Shown: positions 56,311 through 64,000 of the stretch, piece by piece
Layout: each line of letters starts with the position of its first letter
Position numbering within the stretch: position 1 is the stretch's first letter
DNA from: Oscillospiraceae bacterium
Lineage (GTDB): Bacteria; Bacillota; Clostridia; Oscillospirales; Ruminococcaceae
DNA: 64,000 nt
Assembly: GCA_031260665.1 (NCBI GenBank)
Contig: JAISLD010000008.1
Span: 1-64,000, forward strand
Reading direction: 5' to 3'
Position numbers and translations under genes: made by a program
Notes under the pieces: model-generated
What the model saw: only the letters and a program-made list of their open reading frames with translations
The model's database searches: none
Told to the model about the DNA's origin: nothing

Positions 56311-58745
56311 TTTATTTGGAAAACTGCGCCTTGACAGGCACGACCGCGCTGGTTGCTCTCGATAAAGCCGAATATAGTTTCGACAAGCTGTACGAATACG
56401 CGGTGCCGAGCGTTTATGTTCCGTTTGCCGCGATCGGGTGCCGCGTCACCGTGCCTTTCGGCAGAGGGAAACGCTATGTAAAAGGCACGATAATCGAACT
56501 GACAGCGAACAAAGAATACGACCCAAACGTAATCAAACGAATACGCTTTCTCCTTGACAGAGAGCCGCCGATAAACGACGAACTCGTGAAACTCGCGAGA
56601 TACCTCAAGACCGACACGTTCTGCACCTACGGCGACGCAATCCGCACGGTTATGCCGCCCGGTTTGAACCTGCCGACCGCAAGATACGTAATCTCAAACA
56701 AAAAAAGCCTGCCCCTTTCTGAAAGGGCGCGTAATATATTAAACGAACTTCACGCGCGCAAAGACTTTCGCTCACGCGACGAACTGCTTGACGAACTGTC
56801 GTTCACCGAAGCCGACACGTGGGGCGAGTTGCTTGAGGTCGGCGCGGTGCGTCTGCCGCCGCCTCCCGCGACTGTTGAGGGCGTGAAACGACGCAAAGCC
56901 TATCGGATAACCGACAAAGCCATTGACTCCGCGTTGACCGAAAAGCAAACCGCGGTGATTGCCGCGTTGTCGGACAACTGCGGAGCGACACAGGCGGAAC
57001 TCTGCCTGCTTGCCGAATGTTCGGCAGGTGTGATTCAGTTGATGGTGAAGCACGGCTTGCTTGACGAGATTGAGATATCCTCTCCGCTGTCGTTCAGCGA
57101 CAAAAAGACCGCGACAAAGCCGCTGCCAATACTGAACGAACAACAGCAAGCGGTGTTTGCCCGACTGACTGAACTGCTTGACACAGGCAAGGCGAACGGC
57201 GCGCTCCTTCACGGGGTGACGGGCAGCGGCAAGACCGCCGTGTACGTGCGGCTTATCGCCGAAGCGATGAGCAAAGGCAAGACCGCGCTTCTCCTTGTGC
57301 CGGAGATTGCATTGACACCGCAGACACTTGAAACTTTCTCGGAGATATTCGGCGACACAGCGGCGGTTATCCACTCGGGGCTGACACTCGGTGAGAGAGC
57401 CGCAGAGTATCGGCGGCTGAAAGACGGCGCGGCAAAGATTGCCATTGGCACAAGAAGCGCAGTGTTTGCGCCGATAAAGAACATCGGCGTCATTATTATA
57501 GACGAAGAGGGCGAGCAGACCTACACGTCCGACCGCTCACCGCGATACAACGCGAGAGAAACAGCGAAGCAACGCGCTTTTTATCACAACGCCTTAATTG
57601 TTCTCGGTTCGGCGACGCCAAGCCTTGAGAGCTTCTATCTCGCTAAGACAGGCAAGTATGAGCTTCTGACTTTAACAAAAAGATACAAAGAAGCGACGCT
57701 CCCTGATGTCTACATAGTCGATATGCGGGAGGAACTAAAGCGAGGTAATCGCTCGGGGTTCTCTGAGCCGCTTCTTCACGACATAAAGCACACCCTTGAA
57801 CGCGGTGAGCAGGTGATTATACTGAAGAACAGGCGCGGGTATAACACCAAGGCGTTCTGCAGTGAATGTGGCGCGGTGATAAACTGCCCGCTTTGCCAAC
57901 TCGCACTCACCTATCACAAGCAAATCAATCGGCTTTGTTGCCACTACTGCGGCTACACAGAGGCGTACCCCACCGCTTGTCCGACCTGCAAAGGCGAGAT
58001 GTCGCGAAGCGGAAGCGGCACACAGCGAGTGGAGGGCGACCTCGCCGACTTCTTCCCGCAAGCGAAGATACTGCGAATGGACAGCGACTCGGTGAACGGG
58101 CGCGAATCTTATGAAGAAAAGTTCGCGGCTTTCAAGAACCGCGAGTACGACATTCTTATCGGCACACAGATGATAGCAAAGGGGCTTGACTTTGAAAACG
58201 TCACGCTTGTCGGTGTGACTGAACCCGACGCGGCACTCTTCTCGGGCGACTACCTCGGCTTTGAACGCGTGTTTTCCCTCCTCACCCAAGTAATCGGGAG
58301 GTGCGGACGCGGCGGCAAGAAAGGCAGAGCGTATATCCAGACCTACACGCCACAGCACCACATTCTCATTCAAGCGGCACGGCAAGACTACGCCGCGTTT
58401 TATGACGGAGAGATAAGAATACGCACGTCCCTGCTCTTTCCTCCTGCGGTCGACTTTATCGTGTTCACTTTCGCCGCATATGATGAGACGACGGCACACA
58501 AAGCGGCGGAACGCTTCATCGCTATCTTTCAAGAAGAAGCGGCGGGCTTCAAGGCTGAAGCGCTCGGTCCCGCGCCATCGGGGAACGGCTCAGTCGGCGG
58601 CAAGTATCGGCGCAAGGTTATACTTCGGTGCAAGAACAACCGCGCTTTTCGTTCTCGCGTCGAGAATATGATAAAGCGAATGTACAAAGAAAACGATATC
58701 TTCGGTGAAACAAGTTTTTACGCCGATGTAAACGGAAGTTTGTAA
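56307..58745 (+). CDS. priA: Primosomal protein N' (replication restart helicase PriA)
   Basis: 812 residues from the TTG at 56307 overlapping the gmk stop. The N-terminal 3'-DNA-binding domain (1-~100), winged helix, helicase core with Walker A GVTGSGKTAVY (about 303-313), and the zinc region with eight Cys (CSECG, CPLC, CCHYC, CPTC at about 515-560) are present. Helicase motif II reads DEEG (399-402) where PriA normally has DEEH. The QVIGRCGRGGKKG motif VI region is intact. It reloads the replisome at stalled forks. Confidence 0.95.
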   Translation: MIYLENCALTGTTALVALDKAEYSFDKLYEYAVPSVYVPFAAIGCRVTVPFGRGKRYVKGTIIELTANKEYDPNVIKRIRFLLDREPPINDELVKLARYLKTDTFCTYGDAIRTVMPPGLNLPTARYVISNKKSLPLSERARNILNELHARKDFRSRDELLDELSFTEADTWGELLEVGAVRLPPPPATVEGVKRRKAYRITDKAIDSALTEKQTAVIAALSDNCGATQAELCLLAECSAGVIQLMVKHGLLDEIEISSPLSFSDKKTATKPLPILNEQQQAVFARLTELLDTGKANGALLHGVTGSGKTAVYVRLIAEAMSKGKTALLLVPEIALTPQTLETFSEIFGDTAAVIHSGLTLGERAAEYRRLKDGAAKIAIGTRSAVFAPIKNIGVIIIDEEGEQTYTSDRSPRYNARETAKQRAFYHNALIVLGSATPSLESFYLAKTGKYELLTLTKRYKEATLPDVYIVDMREELKRGNRSGFSEPLLHDIKHTLERGEQVIILKNRRGYNTKAFCSECGAVINCPLCQLALTYHKQINRLCCHYCGYTEAYPTACPTCKGEMSRSGSGTQRVEGDLADFFPQAKILRMDSDSVNGRESYEEKFAAFKNREYDILIGTQMIAKGLDFENVTLVGVTEPDAALFSGDYLGFERVFSLLTQVIGRCGRGGKKGRAYIQTYTPQHHILIQAARQDYAAFYDGEIRIRTSLLFPPAVDFIVFTFAAYDETTAHKAAERFIAIFQEEAAGFKAEALGPAPSGNGSVGGKYRRKVILRCKNNRAFRSRVENMIKRMYKENDIFGETSFYADVNGSL

Positions 58746-58756
58746 TTAACATTGAT

Positions 58757-58850
58757 TATAGTAGGTTAAATCAAAAACGCTAAAGCGTTTTTATAGCCGC
58801 AAAGCGGCGACGTGCGGCTTGCCGCACGAAGAAATAGCTTGCTATTTCCC
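58757..58850. mobile_element. MITE-2 copy (left end and hairpins)
   Basis: Begins TATAGTAGGTTAAATC, then AACGCTAAAGCGTT, GCCGCAAAGCGGC, CGTGCGGCTTGCCGCACG and AAATAGCTTGCTATTT hairpins. The right end is not recognisable; it runs into a family-3 hairpin. Confidence 0.6.
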
Positions 58851-58861
58851 CTCTTTACCGG

Positions 58862-58925
58862 TGTGTGAAAAAACCGTGTTCCCTCCCCACCGGGGTGGGG
58901 GGACACAAAATGGTTAGCTAATGAA
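58862..58925. repeat. Hairpin repeat, family 3
   Basis: GTGAAAAAACC then GTGTTCCCTCCCCAC and GTGGGGGGACAC forming a stem of about 12 bp, with the tail AAAATGGTTAGCTAATGAAC. It lies just upstream of def. Confidence 0.65.
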
Positions 58926-58968
58926 CGGTCACTATTCTATAAACAAAAGCAAAAGGGAGCAACAAACA

Positions 58969-59502
58969 ATGGCACTTCGCGAAATATTGACAGAGAAAAA
59001 AGACGAACGTCAGCTGAGAAAGACCGCAAGAGAAGTCACGGTGTTTGACGAACGGCTCTTCTCGCTTCTTGAGGATATGAAAGAAACGATGATTCACTAT
59101 ATGGGCGCAGGAATCGCGGCGACACAAATCGGCGTGATGAAACGCGTGGTGGTCATCGACCTTGACGACGGAGAGGGAGTTATCGAACTGATAAACCCCG
59201 TCATCACCAAGGAAAAAGGCAAGCAACGCGAAGTTGAAGGGTGCTTGTCGCTCCCCGGCAGCTGGGGCTATGTGGTGCGCCCCGAATACATCACGCTCCG
59301 TTATCAGACACGAATCGGCGAAGAAGTCGAGATAAACGCCGAGGGTTTGTTCGCCCAGTCTATCTGCCACGAGGTTGACCACTTGAACGGCGTGCTGTTC
59401 ATTGATTTGGTGGATGAGATGATTGACGAGGAAGAAGCGGGGCGTTCAATGGAGAAACGCCGCTACAATCATACGAAGAAGAAGCAAAAACGTGCGGTGT
59501 GA
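58969..59502 (+). CDS. def: Peptide deformylase
   Basis: 177 residues from MALREIL at 58969, with GGGAG upstream; the longer in-frame start at 58921 would begin in repeat DNA. Motifs GAGIAATQIG (about 47-56), EGCLSLPG (about 93-100) with the metal Cys, and HEVDHLNG (about 139-146). It removes the formyl group from nascent proteins. A Lys-rich C-terminal extension (~20 residues) follows. fmt is 3 bases downstream. Confidence 0.96.
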   Translation: MALREILTEKKDERQLRKTAREVTVFDERLFSLLEDMKETMIHYMGAGIAATQIGVMKRVVVIDLDDGEGVIELINPVITKEKGKQREVEGCLSLPGSWGYVVRPEYITLRYQTRIGEEVEINAEGLFAQSICHEVDHLNGVLFIDLVDEMIDEEEAGRSMEKRRYNHTKKKQKRAV

Positions 59503-59505
59503 CCT

Positions 59506-60438
59506 ATGAACACGATTTTTATGGGGACGCCGCAGTTTGCCGCAACTGTGCTTGAAGCACTTGTAAACGGCGGTTTCAAGCCGGCTGCGGTGTTCACTAA
59601 CCCCGACAAGCAAAGCGGCAGAGGGCACAAGCTGACGGAGTTGCCCGTGAAAACATTAGCACAGTCGCTCGGCATACCTGTTTATCAGCCGACAACGCTG
59701 AAAAACAATGCCGAGGTGATTGACACAATCAGTGAGATTCAGCCGGATGTGATAGTCGTTGCGGCATACGGGAAGATTTTGCCGAGTGAGGTTATCAACT
59801 TGCCGCGACTCGGCTGCCTAAACACGCACGCGTCGCTGCTGCCAAAGTTTCGCGGCGCTTCGGCAATCAACGCGGCAATCCGCGAGGGCGAGAAAAAAAC
59901 AGGCGTGACGATAATGCAAATCGCACCGGGGCTTGACACGGGAGATATAATCACGGCGGCGGCAACCGATATAAAAGACGGTGAAACCGTGACGGAACTG
60001 ACGGCGCGGCTTGCGCATATCGGCGGCGACCTGCTTGTTGAAGTGCTGAACCACCTTGACAATGGAGAAAGGTTGACACCCACGCCACAAGACGACAGCC
60101 TTGCGACGTTTGTTTATCCCATAACGAAAAGCGAGTGCCGCATTGATTGGGACAAGCCCGCCGATAAGGTGCGCAACTTCATTCATTCGCTGTCTGACAA
60201 CCCTGCGGCGTTTACAGAAATTAGCGGTAAACGTCTAAAGGTTTACAGGGCTGATATCACGAACGAAACGCAAGACTTTGCGGTAGGTACGGTGTTAATC
60301 AAAAAAGGTTTATATGTTGTTTGTTCAAATGGTGAAACGCTGAAGCTGACTGAAGTTGCACCTGAAAACGGCAAGCGAATGAGCGGCGCGGCGTTTGCCG
60401 CGGGTGCCGCGAAGCACAACGGCGTGGTGCTGACGTGA
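59506..60438 (+). CDS. fmt: Methionyl-tRNA formyltransferase
   Basis: 310 residues. N-terminal formyltransferase domain with IFMGTPQFAA, the catalytic segment NTHASLLPKFRGASAIN (about 105-121) with Asn/His, and Asp in LDTGDII; C-terminal tRNA-binding OB domain from about 205. Formylates initiator Met-tRNA. Coupled to def upstream and overlapping rsmB by 4 bases (GTGA). Confidence 0.96.
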   Translation: MNTIFMGTPQFAATVLEALVNGGFKPAAVFTNPDKQSGRGHKLTELPVKTLAQSLGIPVYQPTTLKNNAEVIDTISEIQPDVIVVAAYGKILPSEVINLPRLGCLNTHASLLPKFRGASAINAAIREGEKKTGVTIMQIAPGLDTGDIITAAATDIKDGETVTELTARLAHIGGDLLVEVLNHLDNGERLTPTPQDDSLATFVYPITKSECRIDWDKPADKVRNFIHSLSDNPAAFTEISGKRLKVYRADITNETQDFAVGTVLIKKGLYVVCSNGETLKLTEVAPENGKRMSGAAFAAGAAKHNGVVLT

Positions 60439-61679
60439 CAGCAAGACAGATTGCGTACCGTACACTAATAAAGGTTGACAGCGGTGGATTCAGCGGCAAA
60501 CTGCTTGCGGGGAGCGACAACGTGACCCCGGCGGCGACCGCGCTGGTTTATGGCGTGACGAAGCGGCGATTTACGCTGGACTACATCATACGACAAAATT
60601 CAGCGACAGAATTTGATAAATTAGATAGTGAAGTAAGAAACGCGTTGCGGCTTGGGCTGTATCTGCTGCTTTATGACAACGGCACGCCCGAAAGTGCCGC
60701 CGTTAACGAAGCCGTCGCGTTGGTGCCGCCGCATAGGCGTGCGTTTGTCAACGCGGTGCTTAGAAACTTTGTGCGTAAAGGCAAACAGGTTGACACCGGT
60801 GAAGTCACGGACGACTACCTCAGGACAGCGATAAAGTATTCGTGTCCTCGCCGATTGGTCAAGCTGTTTTGCGAACAATACGGCGAACAAACCGCGACGC
60901 AAATCCTTGAGGAAAGTCTGAAGCCGCGACCCACTTTTATCAAGGTCAATACGATTAGGTTTACACCGTTATCGGTGAAGTCGGCGCTTGAAAGTGAGGG
61001 CGTATATGTAAACGAAACGAAGTTTACAGACGTTTTCACGGTGAGCGGCGGCGCGTTCGCCACAACTGCCTATCACGAGGGAATGTTCTTTGCTCAAGAT
61101 ATATCGCCGCATAAGTTCTGCCGCAGACTTGGCATAACAGGCGGCACGGTGCTTGACGTTTGCTCGGCACCCGGCGGCAAAGCGTTTGCTGCCGCCGATT
61201 TGTCGGGAGGACGGGCGGCAATCACGGCGTGTGACGTGATGGAAAGCAAAACGAAAGTCATCGAAGAAAGTGCAAACCGTTTGAGGTTTACAGGCGTTCG
61301 CGCCACCTTGAACGACGGGCTTGTGTTTAACGAGGACCTGCCGCAAGCGGACGTGGTTCTGGTGGACGCGCCTTGTTCGGGGCTTGGTGTTATCGGAAGA
61401 AAACCCGAGATAAAGTATCGTGACAGCGGGGATTTCAGCCTGTTCACCGAAAAGAGTTTACAGCTTCTGTCGATGTCGGCTCGCTATGTGAAGCCAAACG
61501 GCAGGCTTGCGTTCTCAACCTGCACGTTGAACAAAACCGAAAACGAAAACGTAGTCGCGGCGTTCCTAAGCAGTGACAACTCGTTCAAGTTGACAGAACA
61601 GCAGACCTACATTCTCGGCGAGGACAACGGCGACGGTTTGTTCTTCGCGATTATGCAAAAAAAAGATAGTGTTAAGTAA
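60435..61679 (+). CDS. rsmB: 16S rRNA (cytosine967-C5)-methyltransferase RsmB
   Basis: 414 residues from a GTG start overlapping fmt. An N-terminal NusB-like domain (1-~140) precedes the SAM methyltransferase domain with CSAPGGKAF (about 238-246), DAPCSGLGV (about 309-317) carrying a catalytic Cys and the second Cys in STCTLNKTENE. Methylates C967 of 16S rRNA. rlmN follows 2 bases later. Confidence 0.96.
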   Translation: MTARQIAYRTLIKVDSGGFSGKLLAGSDNVTPAATALVYGVTKRRFTLDYIIRQNSATEFDKLDSEVRNALRLGLYLLLYDNGTPESAAVNEAVALVPPHRRAFVNAVLRNFVRKGKQVDTGEVTDDYLRTAIKYSCPRRLVKLFCEQYGEQTATQILEESLKPRPTFIKVNTIRFTPLSVKSALESEGVYVNETKFTDVFTVSGGAFATTAYHEGMFFAQDISPHKFCRRLGITGGTVLDVCSAPGGKAFAAADLSGGRAAITACDVMESKTKVIEESANRLRFTGVRATLNDGLVFNEDLPQADVVLVDAPCSGLGVIGRKPEIKYRDSGDFSLFTEKSLQLLSMSARYVKPNGRLAFSTCTLNKTENENVVAAFLSSDNSFKLTEQQTYILGEDNGDGLFFAIMQKKDSVK

Positions 61680-61681
61680 AA

Positions 61682-62704
61682 ATGATTGACATATTATCCC
61701 TTGAGCTTTCCGACATTGAGCAGGCACTTCTCGACTTGGGCGAAAAGAAATATCGGGCAAAACAGATTTTTGTTTGGCTGCACAAAAAGCAGGCGGTCAC
61801 GTTTGACGAGATGTCGGACTTACCTGAAGCACTCCGCGTAAAACTTACGCAAAAATATACTATAAGTAGAATCTTTCCGCAAACCGTGCTGACCTCACGG
61901 AAAGACGACACCGCGAAGATTCTCTATTGTTTGCCCGACAACGAGCACGTTGAAACCGTCATTATGCGCTACAAGTACGGCGATACGCTCTGTGTGTCGT
62001 CACAGGTCGGGTGCAAAATGGGTTGCGTGTTTTGCGCAAGCGGCAAGGCGGGGTTTGTGCGCAACCTCACGGCAGGTGAGATTCTGTCGCAAATCTATGA
62101 AACCGAGCGAGTGACGGGGCGCGTTGTTCACAACCTTGTGATGATGGGCATTGGCGAGCCGCTCGACAACTACGACAACGTGACAAAGTTCTTGCGGATA
62201 TTGGCGCACAAGGACGGGCGGCAAATGAGCCACCGCCACGTTAGCCTGTCAACCTGCGGACTTGCCGACAACATAGAAAGGTTGTCAGCTGAAAGCACCG
62301 GTTTAACGCTGTCCGTGTCGCTTCACGCCGCAACGGACAGTCAGCGTGATGAGATAATGCCAATCAACAAAAAGTATAACATAGCGAGAGTTATTACCGC
62401 GTGTAATAACTATAACAAGGTTACAGGACGGCGAATCAGCTTTGAATACGCGGTGACGAACGGTTTCAACGACTCGGACGCGGACGCGAAGCGATTGGCG
62501 GCACTTGTGAAGCCACTCGGTGCGTATGTCAACGTCATTCCCGTCAACAAGATACGCGGCAGAGAAAACGTGGGCGGCGGCAACGCCGCGGCGTTTCGGG
62601 ACAAGCTGCTGCTTCTTGGTGTGACGGCGACGGTTCGGCGGACACTCGGCGAGGACATCGAAGCGGCGTGCGGTCAACTGAGAGCAAACACGGAAAACAT
62701 ATAA
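61682..62704 (+). CDS. rlmN: Dual-specificity 23S rRNA/tRNA adenine-C2 methyltransferase RlmN
   Basis: 340 residues. The radical-SAM motif GCKMGCVFCASG (about 114-125, C-x3-C-x2-C), MGIGEPLDNY, and the methyl-carrying Cys in the C-terminal EAACGQLR are present. Methylates A2503 of 23S rRNA and A37 of some tRNAs. Translationally close to rsmB; ends 13 bases before a MITE-1 copy. Confidence 0.96.
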   Translation: MIDILSLELSDIEQALLDLGEKKYRAKQIFVWLHKKQAVTFDEMSDLPEALRVKLTQKYTISRIFPQTVLTSRKDDTAKILYCLPDNEHVETVIMRYKYGDTLCVSSQVGCKMGCVFCASGKAGFVRNLTAGEILSQIYETERVTGRVVHNLVMMGIGEPLDNYDNVTKFLRILAHKDGRQMSHRHVSLSTCGLADNIERLSAESTGLTLSVSLHAATDSQRDEIMPINKKYNIARVITACNNYNKVTGRRISFEYAVTNGFNDSDADAKRLAALVKPLGAYVNVIPVNKIRGRENVGGGNAAAFRDKLLLLGVTATVRRTLGEDIEAACGQLRANTENI

Positions 62705-62717
62705 CCATTATATATCG

Positions 62718-62855
62718 GTGTCAACAGCGTAAGCTCACATACCGAAGGTCATACCCCTCGGGGCAGAGGCGGGCGGCCGGAACGACTCGGTCGACGCCCT
62801 TGCCGCTTCCGCAGGAGCGGAATCCTCGTAAATCAAATTATTTAAGTTGTTAACA
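62718..62855. mobile_element. MITE-1 copy, complete, reverse orientation
   Basis: A 138-bp non-coding element. Left end GTGTCAACAGCGTAA; right end on the other strand GTGTTAACAACTTAA; 11 of 15 positions match. The interior carries CCGAAGGTCATACCCCTCGG, CCGGAACGACTCGGTCGACG and CCGCTTCCGCAGGAGCGG. It lies between rlmN and the PP2C gene. No clean target duplication is visible at this copy. Confidence 0.7.
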
Positions 62856-62888
62856 CTGCAATATATATAACACAAACGGAACTTGACG

Positions 62889-63620
62889 ATGAAAACATTC
62901 ACGGTTTACACCGCGACACACATTGGTCAGCGAAAAGAGAATCAAGACCGCGTAATCGCAGGACGGCTGTCAGGCGAGGCAGTGGCGGTGGTGCTGTGCG
63001 ACGGAATGGGCGGTGCGGCGGCAGGCGGTTATGCCGCAAGCTTGACCGCCGAGTTCGTGTCGAAACGGCTGTCAGGTGGTTTTCGTGCCGAGATGAGCCG
63101 CAACGCTTTGCGAAACCTGTTGCTCACATCGGTCACAGCCGCTAACGCCCTTGTTTGGGAGCAGGCGCAGTCGGACAACAACTTGTTTGGAATGGGCACG
63201 ACCTGTGTGGCGGCAGTGCTGTTTCGTGAACGCGCCTACATCATGAATGTGGGCGACAGCCGCTTTTATCATATCAGCGGCAACAACATCACGCAAATCA
63301 CTCGCGACCACACCCGTGTGCGTCAGCTGATTGACGATGGGATTCTTCGCGAAGAAGATGAAAAACTCTATCCGGCGCGCAACGTGATAACCAAGGCGAT
63401 AGGCGGCGAATCAATCATCACCCCCGATTACTTTGAGCTTGACTTAGGTTTCGACAGTGCCGCAGTTGTTTGTTCGGACGGGCTTTACAATATGCTCCCC
63501 GACGACAGAATCGCCGAATTTGCCCTCAAGTCGCCCGCTTCGGGTTCAGCCGAACGGCTCGTGTCTTACGCGGCGGAGCAAGGCGGCAGGGATAACATCA
63601 CGGTTGCGGTGATAGTATAA
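62889..63620 (+). CDS. prpC: PP2C-type Ser/Thr protein phosphatase
   Basis: 243 residues from the ATG at 62889 (an in-frame TTG lies 2 codons earlier). PP2C metal sites are ENQDRV (about 20-25), CDGMGGAAAG (about 39-48), GDSRFY, and the C-terminal CSDGLYNML and GGRDNITV. It is the cognate phosphatase of the downstream PASTA-type kinase in Firmicutes (prpC-pknB pair), acting in cell-wall and growth control. GGAAC precedes the start; gap to pknB is long (283 bases) and filled with repeats. Confidence 0.95.
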   Translation: MKTFTVYTATHIGQRKENQDRVIAGRLSGEAVAVVLCDGMGGAAAGGYAASLTAEFVSKRLSGGFRAEMSRNALRNLLLTSVTAANALVWEQAQSDNNLFGMGTTCVAAVLFRERAYIMNVGDSRFYHISGNNITQITRDHTRVRQLIDDGILREEDEKLYPARNVITKAIGGESIITPDYFELDLGFDSAAVVCSDGLYNMLPDDRIAEFALKSPASGSAERLVSYAAEQGGRDNITVAVIV

Positions 63621-63624
63621 TATC

Positions 63625-63866
63625 AACTCGGCATATATCCCGAAGGTCATACACCTCGGGGCAGAGGCGGGCGACCGGAACGACTCGGTCGACGCCCGAC
63701 AGGCGATATATACTCCGTAACGGGTTAAACTTTCAGTTTAACTTTCCGCCGTTTCACGGCGTATACTTGGCGTAACAAGCCGCTTCGCGGCTTCGGCACT
63801 TTGCAAGCGCCGAAGCTTAAAAACTCGGTGAGTTTTTAAGCGGTTATTTGAGTTTAACCGGCTATA
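63625..63866. repeat. MITE-1 fragment followed by MITE-2-type hairpin mosaic
   Basis: 63625-63715 is a MITE-1 copy (ATATCAACTCGG end, CCGAAGGTCATACACCTCGG, GACCGGAACGACTCGGTCGACG). 63720-63866 is a hairpin mosaic: GGTTAAACTTTCAGTTTAAC, GCCGTTTCACGGC, GCCGCTTCGCGGC, CGGCACTTTGCAAGCGCCG, AAAAACTCGGTGAGTTTTT and the MITE-2 right end TTTAACCGGCTATA. It fills the prpC-pknB gap. Confidence 0.65.
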
Positions 63867-63903
63867 TAGCGTTAATCATAAACTTTATCAACTCGGAAAT
63901 AAT

Positions 63904-64000
63904 ATGGACAGCAATATAGGACAAAAGCTCGACGGCAGATACGAACTGCTTGAGATGATAGGCGCGGGAGGAATGGCCGACATCTACCGCGCACGGGATA
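63904..64000 (+). CDS. pknB: Serine/threonine protein kinase (PrkC/PknB type), 5' part only
   Basis: Truncated by the window end after 32 codons. The visible N-terminus MDSNIGQKLDGRYELLEMIG leads into the glycine-rich ATP loop (GAGGMADIY) and RARD, exactly as in Hanks-type kinases of Firmicutes. Position after prpC supports the PASTA-kinase call; the PASTA domains lie outside the window. Confidence 0.9.
   Translation, partial: MDSNIGQKLDGRYELLEMIGAGGMADIYRARD

Noticed and set aside
57735..58532. 265-codon frame on the minus strand
   Set aside because: Shadow of priA helicase and zinc region.
340..63715. Recurring intergenic repeats as a CRISPR array
   Set aside because: Copies are dispersed, not spaced regularly, have inverted ends, and there are no cas genes.

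Overview
The window looks like chromosomal DNA of an anaerobic, motile, endospore-forming member of the Clostridia (Firmicutes). This is inferred from gene content only: sporulation sigma factor G, a SpoIIQ-like peptidase, a YlmC/YmxH protein, MotA/MotB, a five-gene electron-bifurcating-type [FeFe] hydrogenase operon, RemA, and typical Firmicutes gene orders (mnmG-rsmG-parB; DUF512-der-plsY-gpsA; remA-gmk-priA-def-fmt-rsmB-rlmN-prpC-pknB). Species-level assignment is not possible from the sequence alone. Promoters are mostly good sigma-A matches with 17-18 base spacers, Shine-Dalgarno sites are usually AAGGAG-like, and GTG and TTG starts are fairly common.

Layout. 0.5-5 kb: xpaC-telA-comFB, an unknown gene, a MarR regulator and a membrane protein. 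5-9.5 kb: metA, tRNA-Gln and a mixed nadA-hisF-hisI-pyrB operon, where PyrB carries a PyrI-type zinc domain. 9.6-14.9 kb: the minus-strand hydrogenase operon hydC-(GHKL ATPase)-(2Fe-2S-like protein)-hydB-hydA, interrupted by a short mobile-looking repeat. 15.1-19.7 kb: a P-type ATPase that has lost its catalytic residues, a DUF368 protein with an extra domain, and an APH-fold kinase. 20-25.4 kb: spoIIQ-like and sigG, motAB behind a long leader with a terminator, and agcS. 26-35.5 kb: yajC, fba, gyrA, a PHP enzyme, a DUF624 protein, dnaN and gyrB. 35.7-48.5 kb: guaB-dnaA-nnrDE, a lipoprotein, a cysteine hydrolase, ylmC, a cupin regulator with an acyl-CoA ligase, a YcxB-like protein, malic enzyme and mnmG. 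48.5-64 kb: rsmG, parB, rpmF and a long plus-strand run of housekeeping genes ending in a truncated pknB. With the exception of ylmC, every gene right of 35.7 kb is on the plus strand, while 27.5-35.5 kb is all minus.

The intergenic DNA is unusually rich in structure. At least two families of MITE-like elements and a third hairpin family recur between genes. One family (MITE-2) has TATAG...CTATA termini with TTTAACC-type inverted repeats and a variable interior of short hairpins. Another (MITE-1) is about 120-155 bp with inverted ends around CAACAACTT and conserved GTCGAC/CCCCGAGGGG cores; one copy is flanked by a perfect 7-bp direct repeat. A GC-rich block between mnmG and rsmG can fold into a four-way junction with no unpaired base at the junction. 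The strongest candidates for undescribed biology are the pseudo-P-type ATPase/DUF368 pair, this four-way-junction element with its related hairpin mosaics, and the motAB leader. No phage, insertion-sequence transposase, CRISPR array or defence system was seen.
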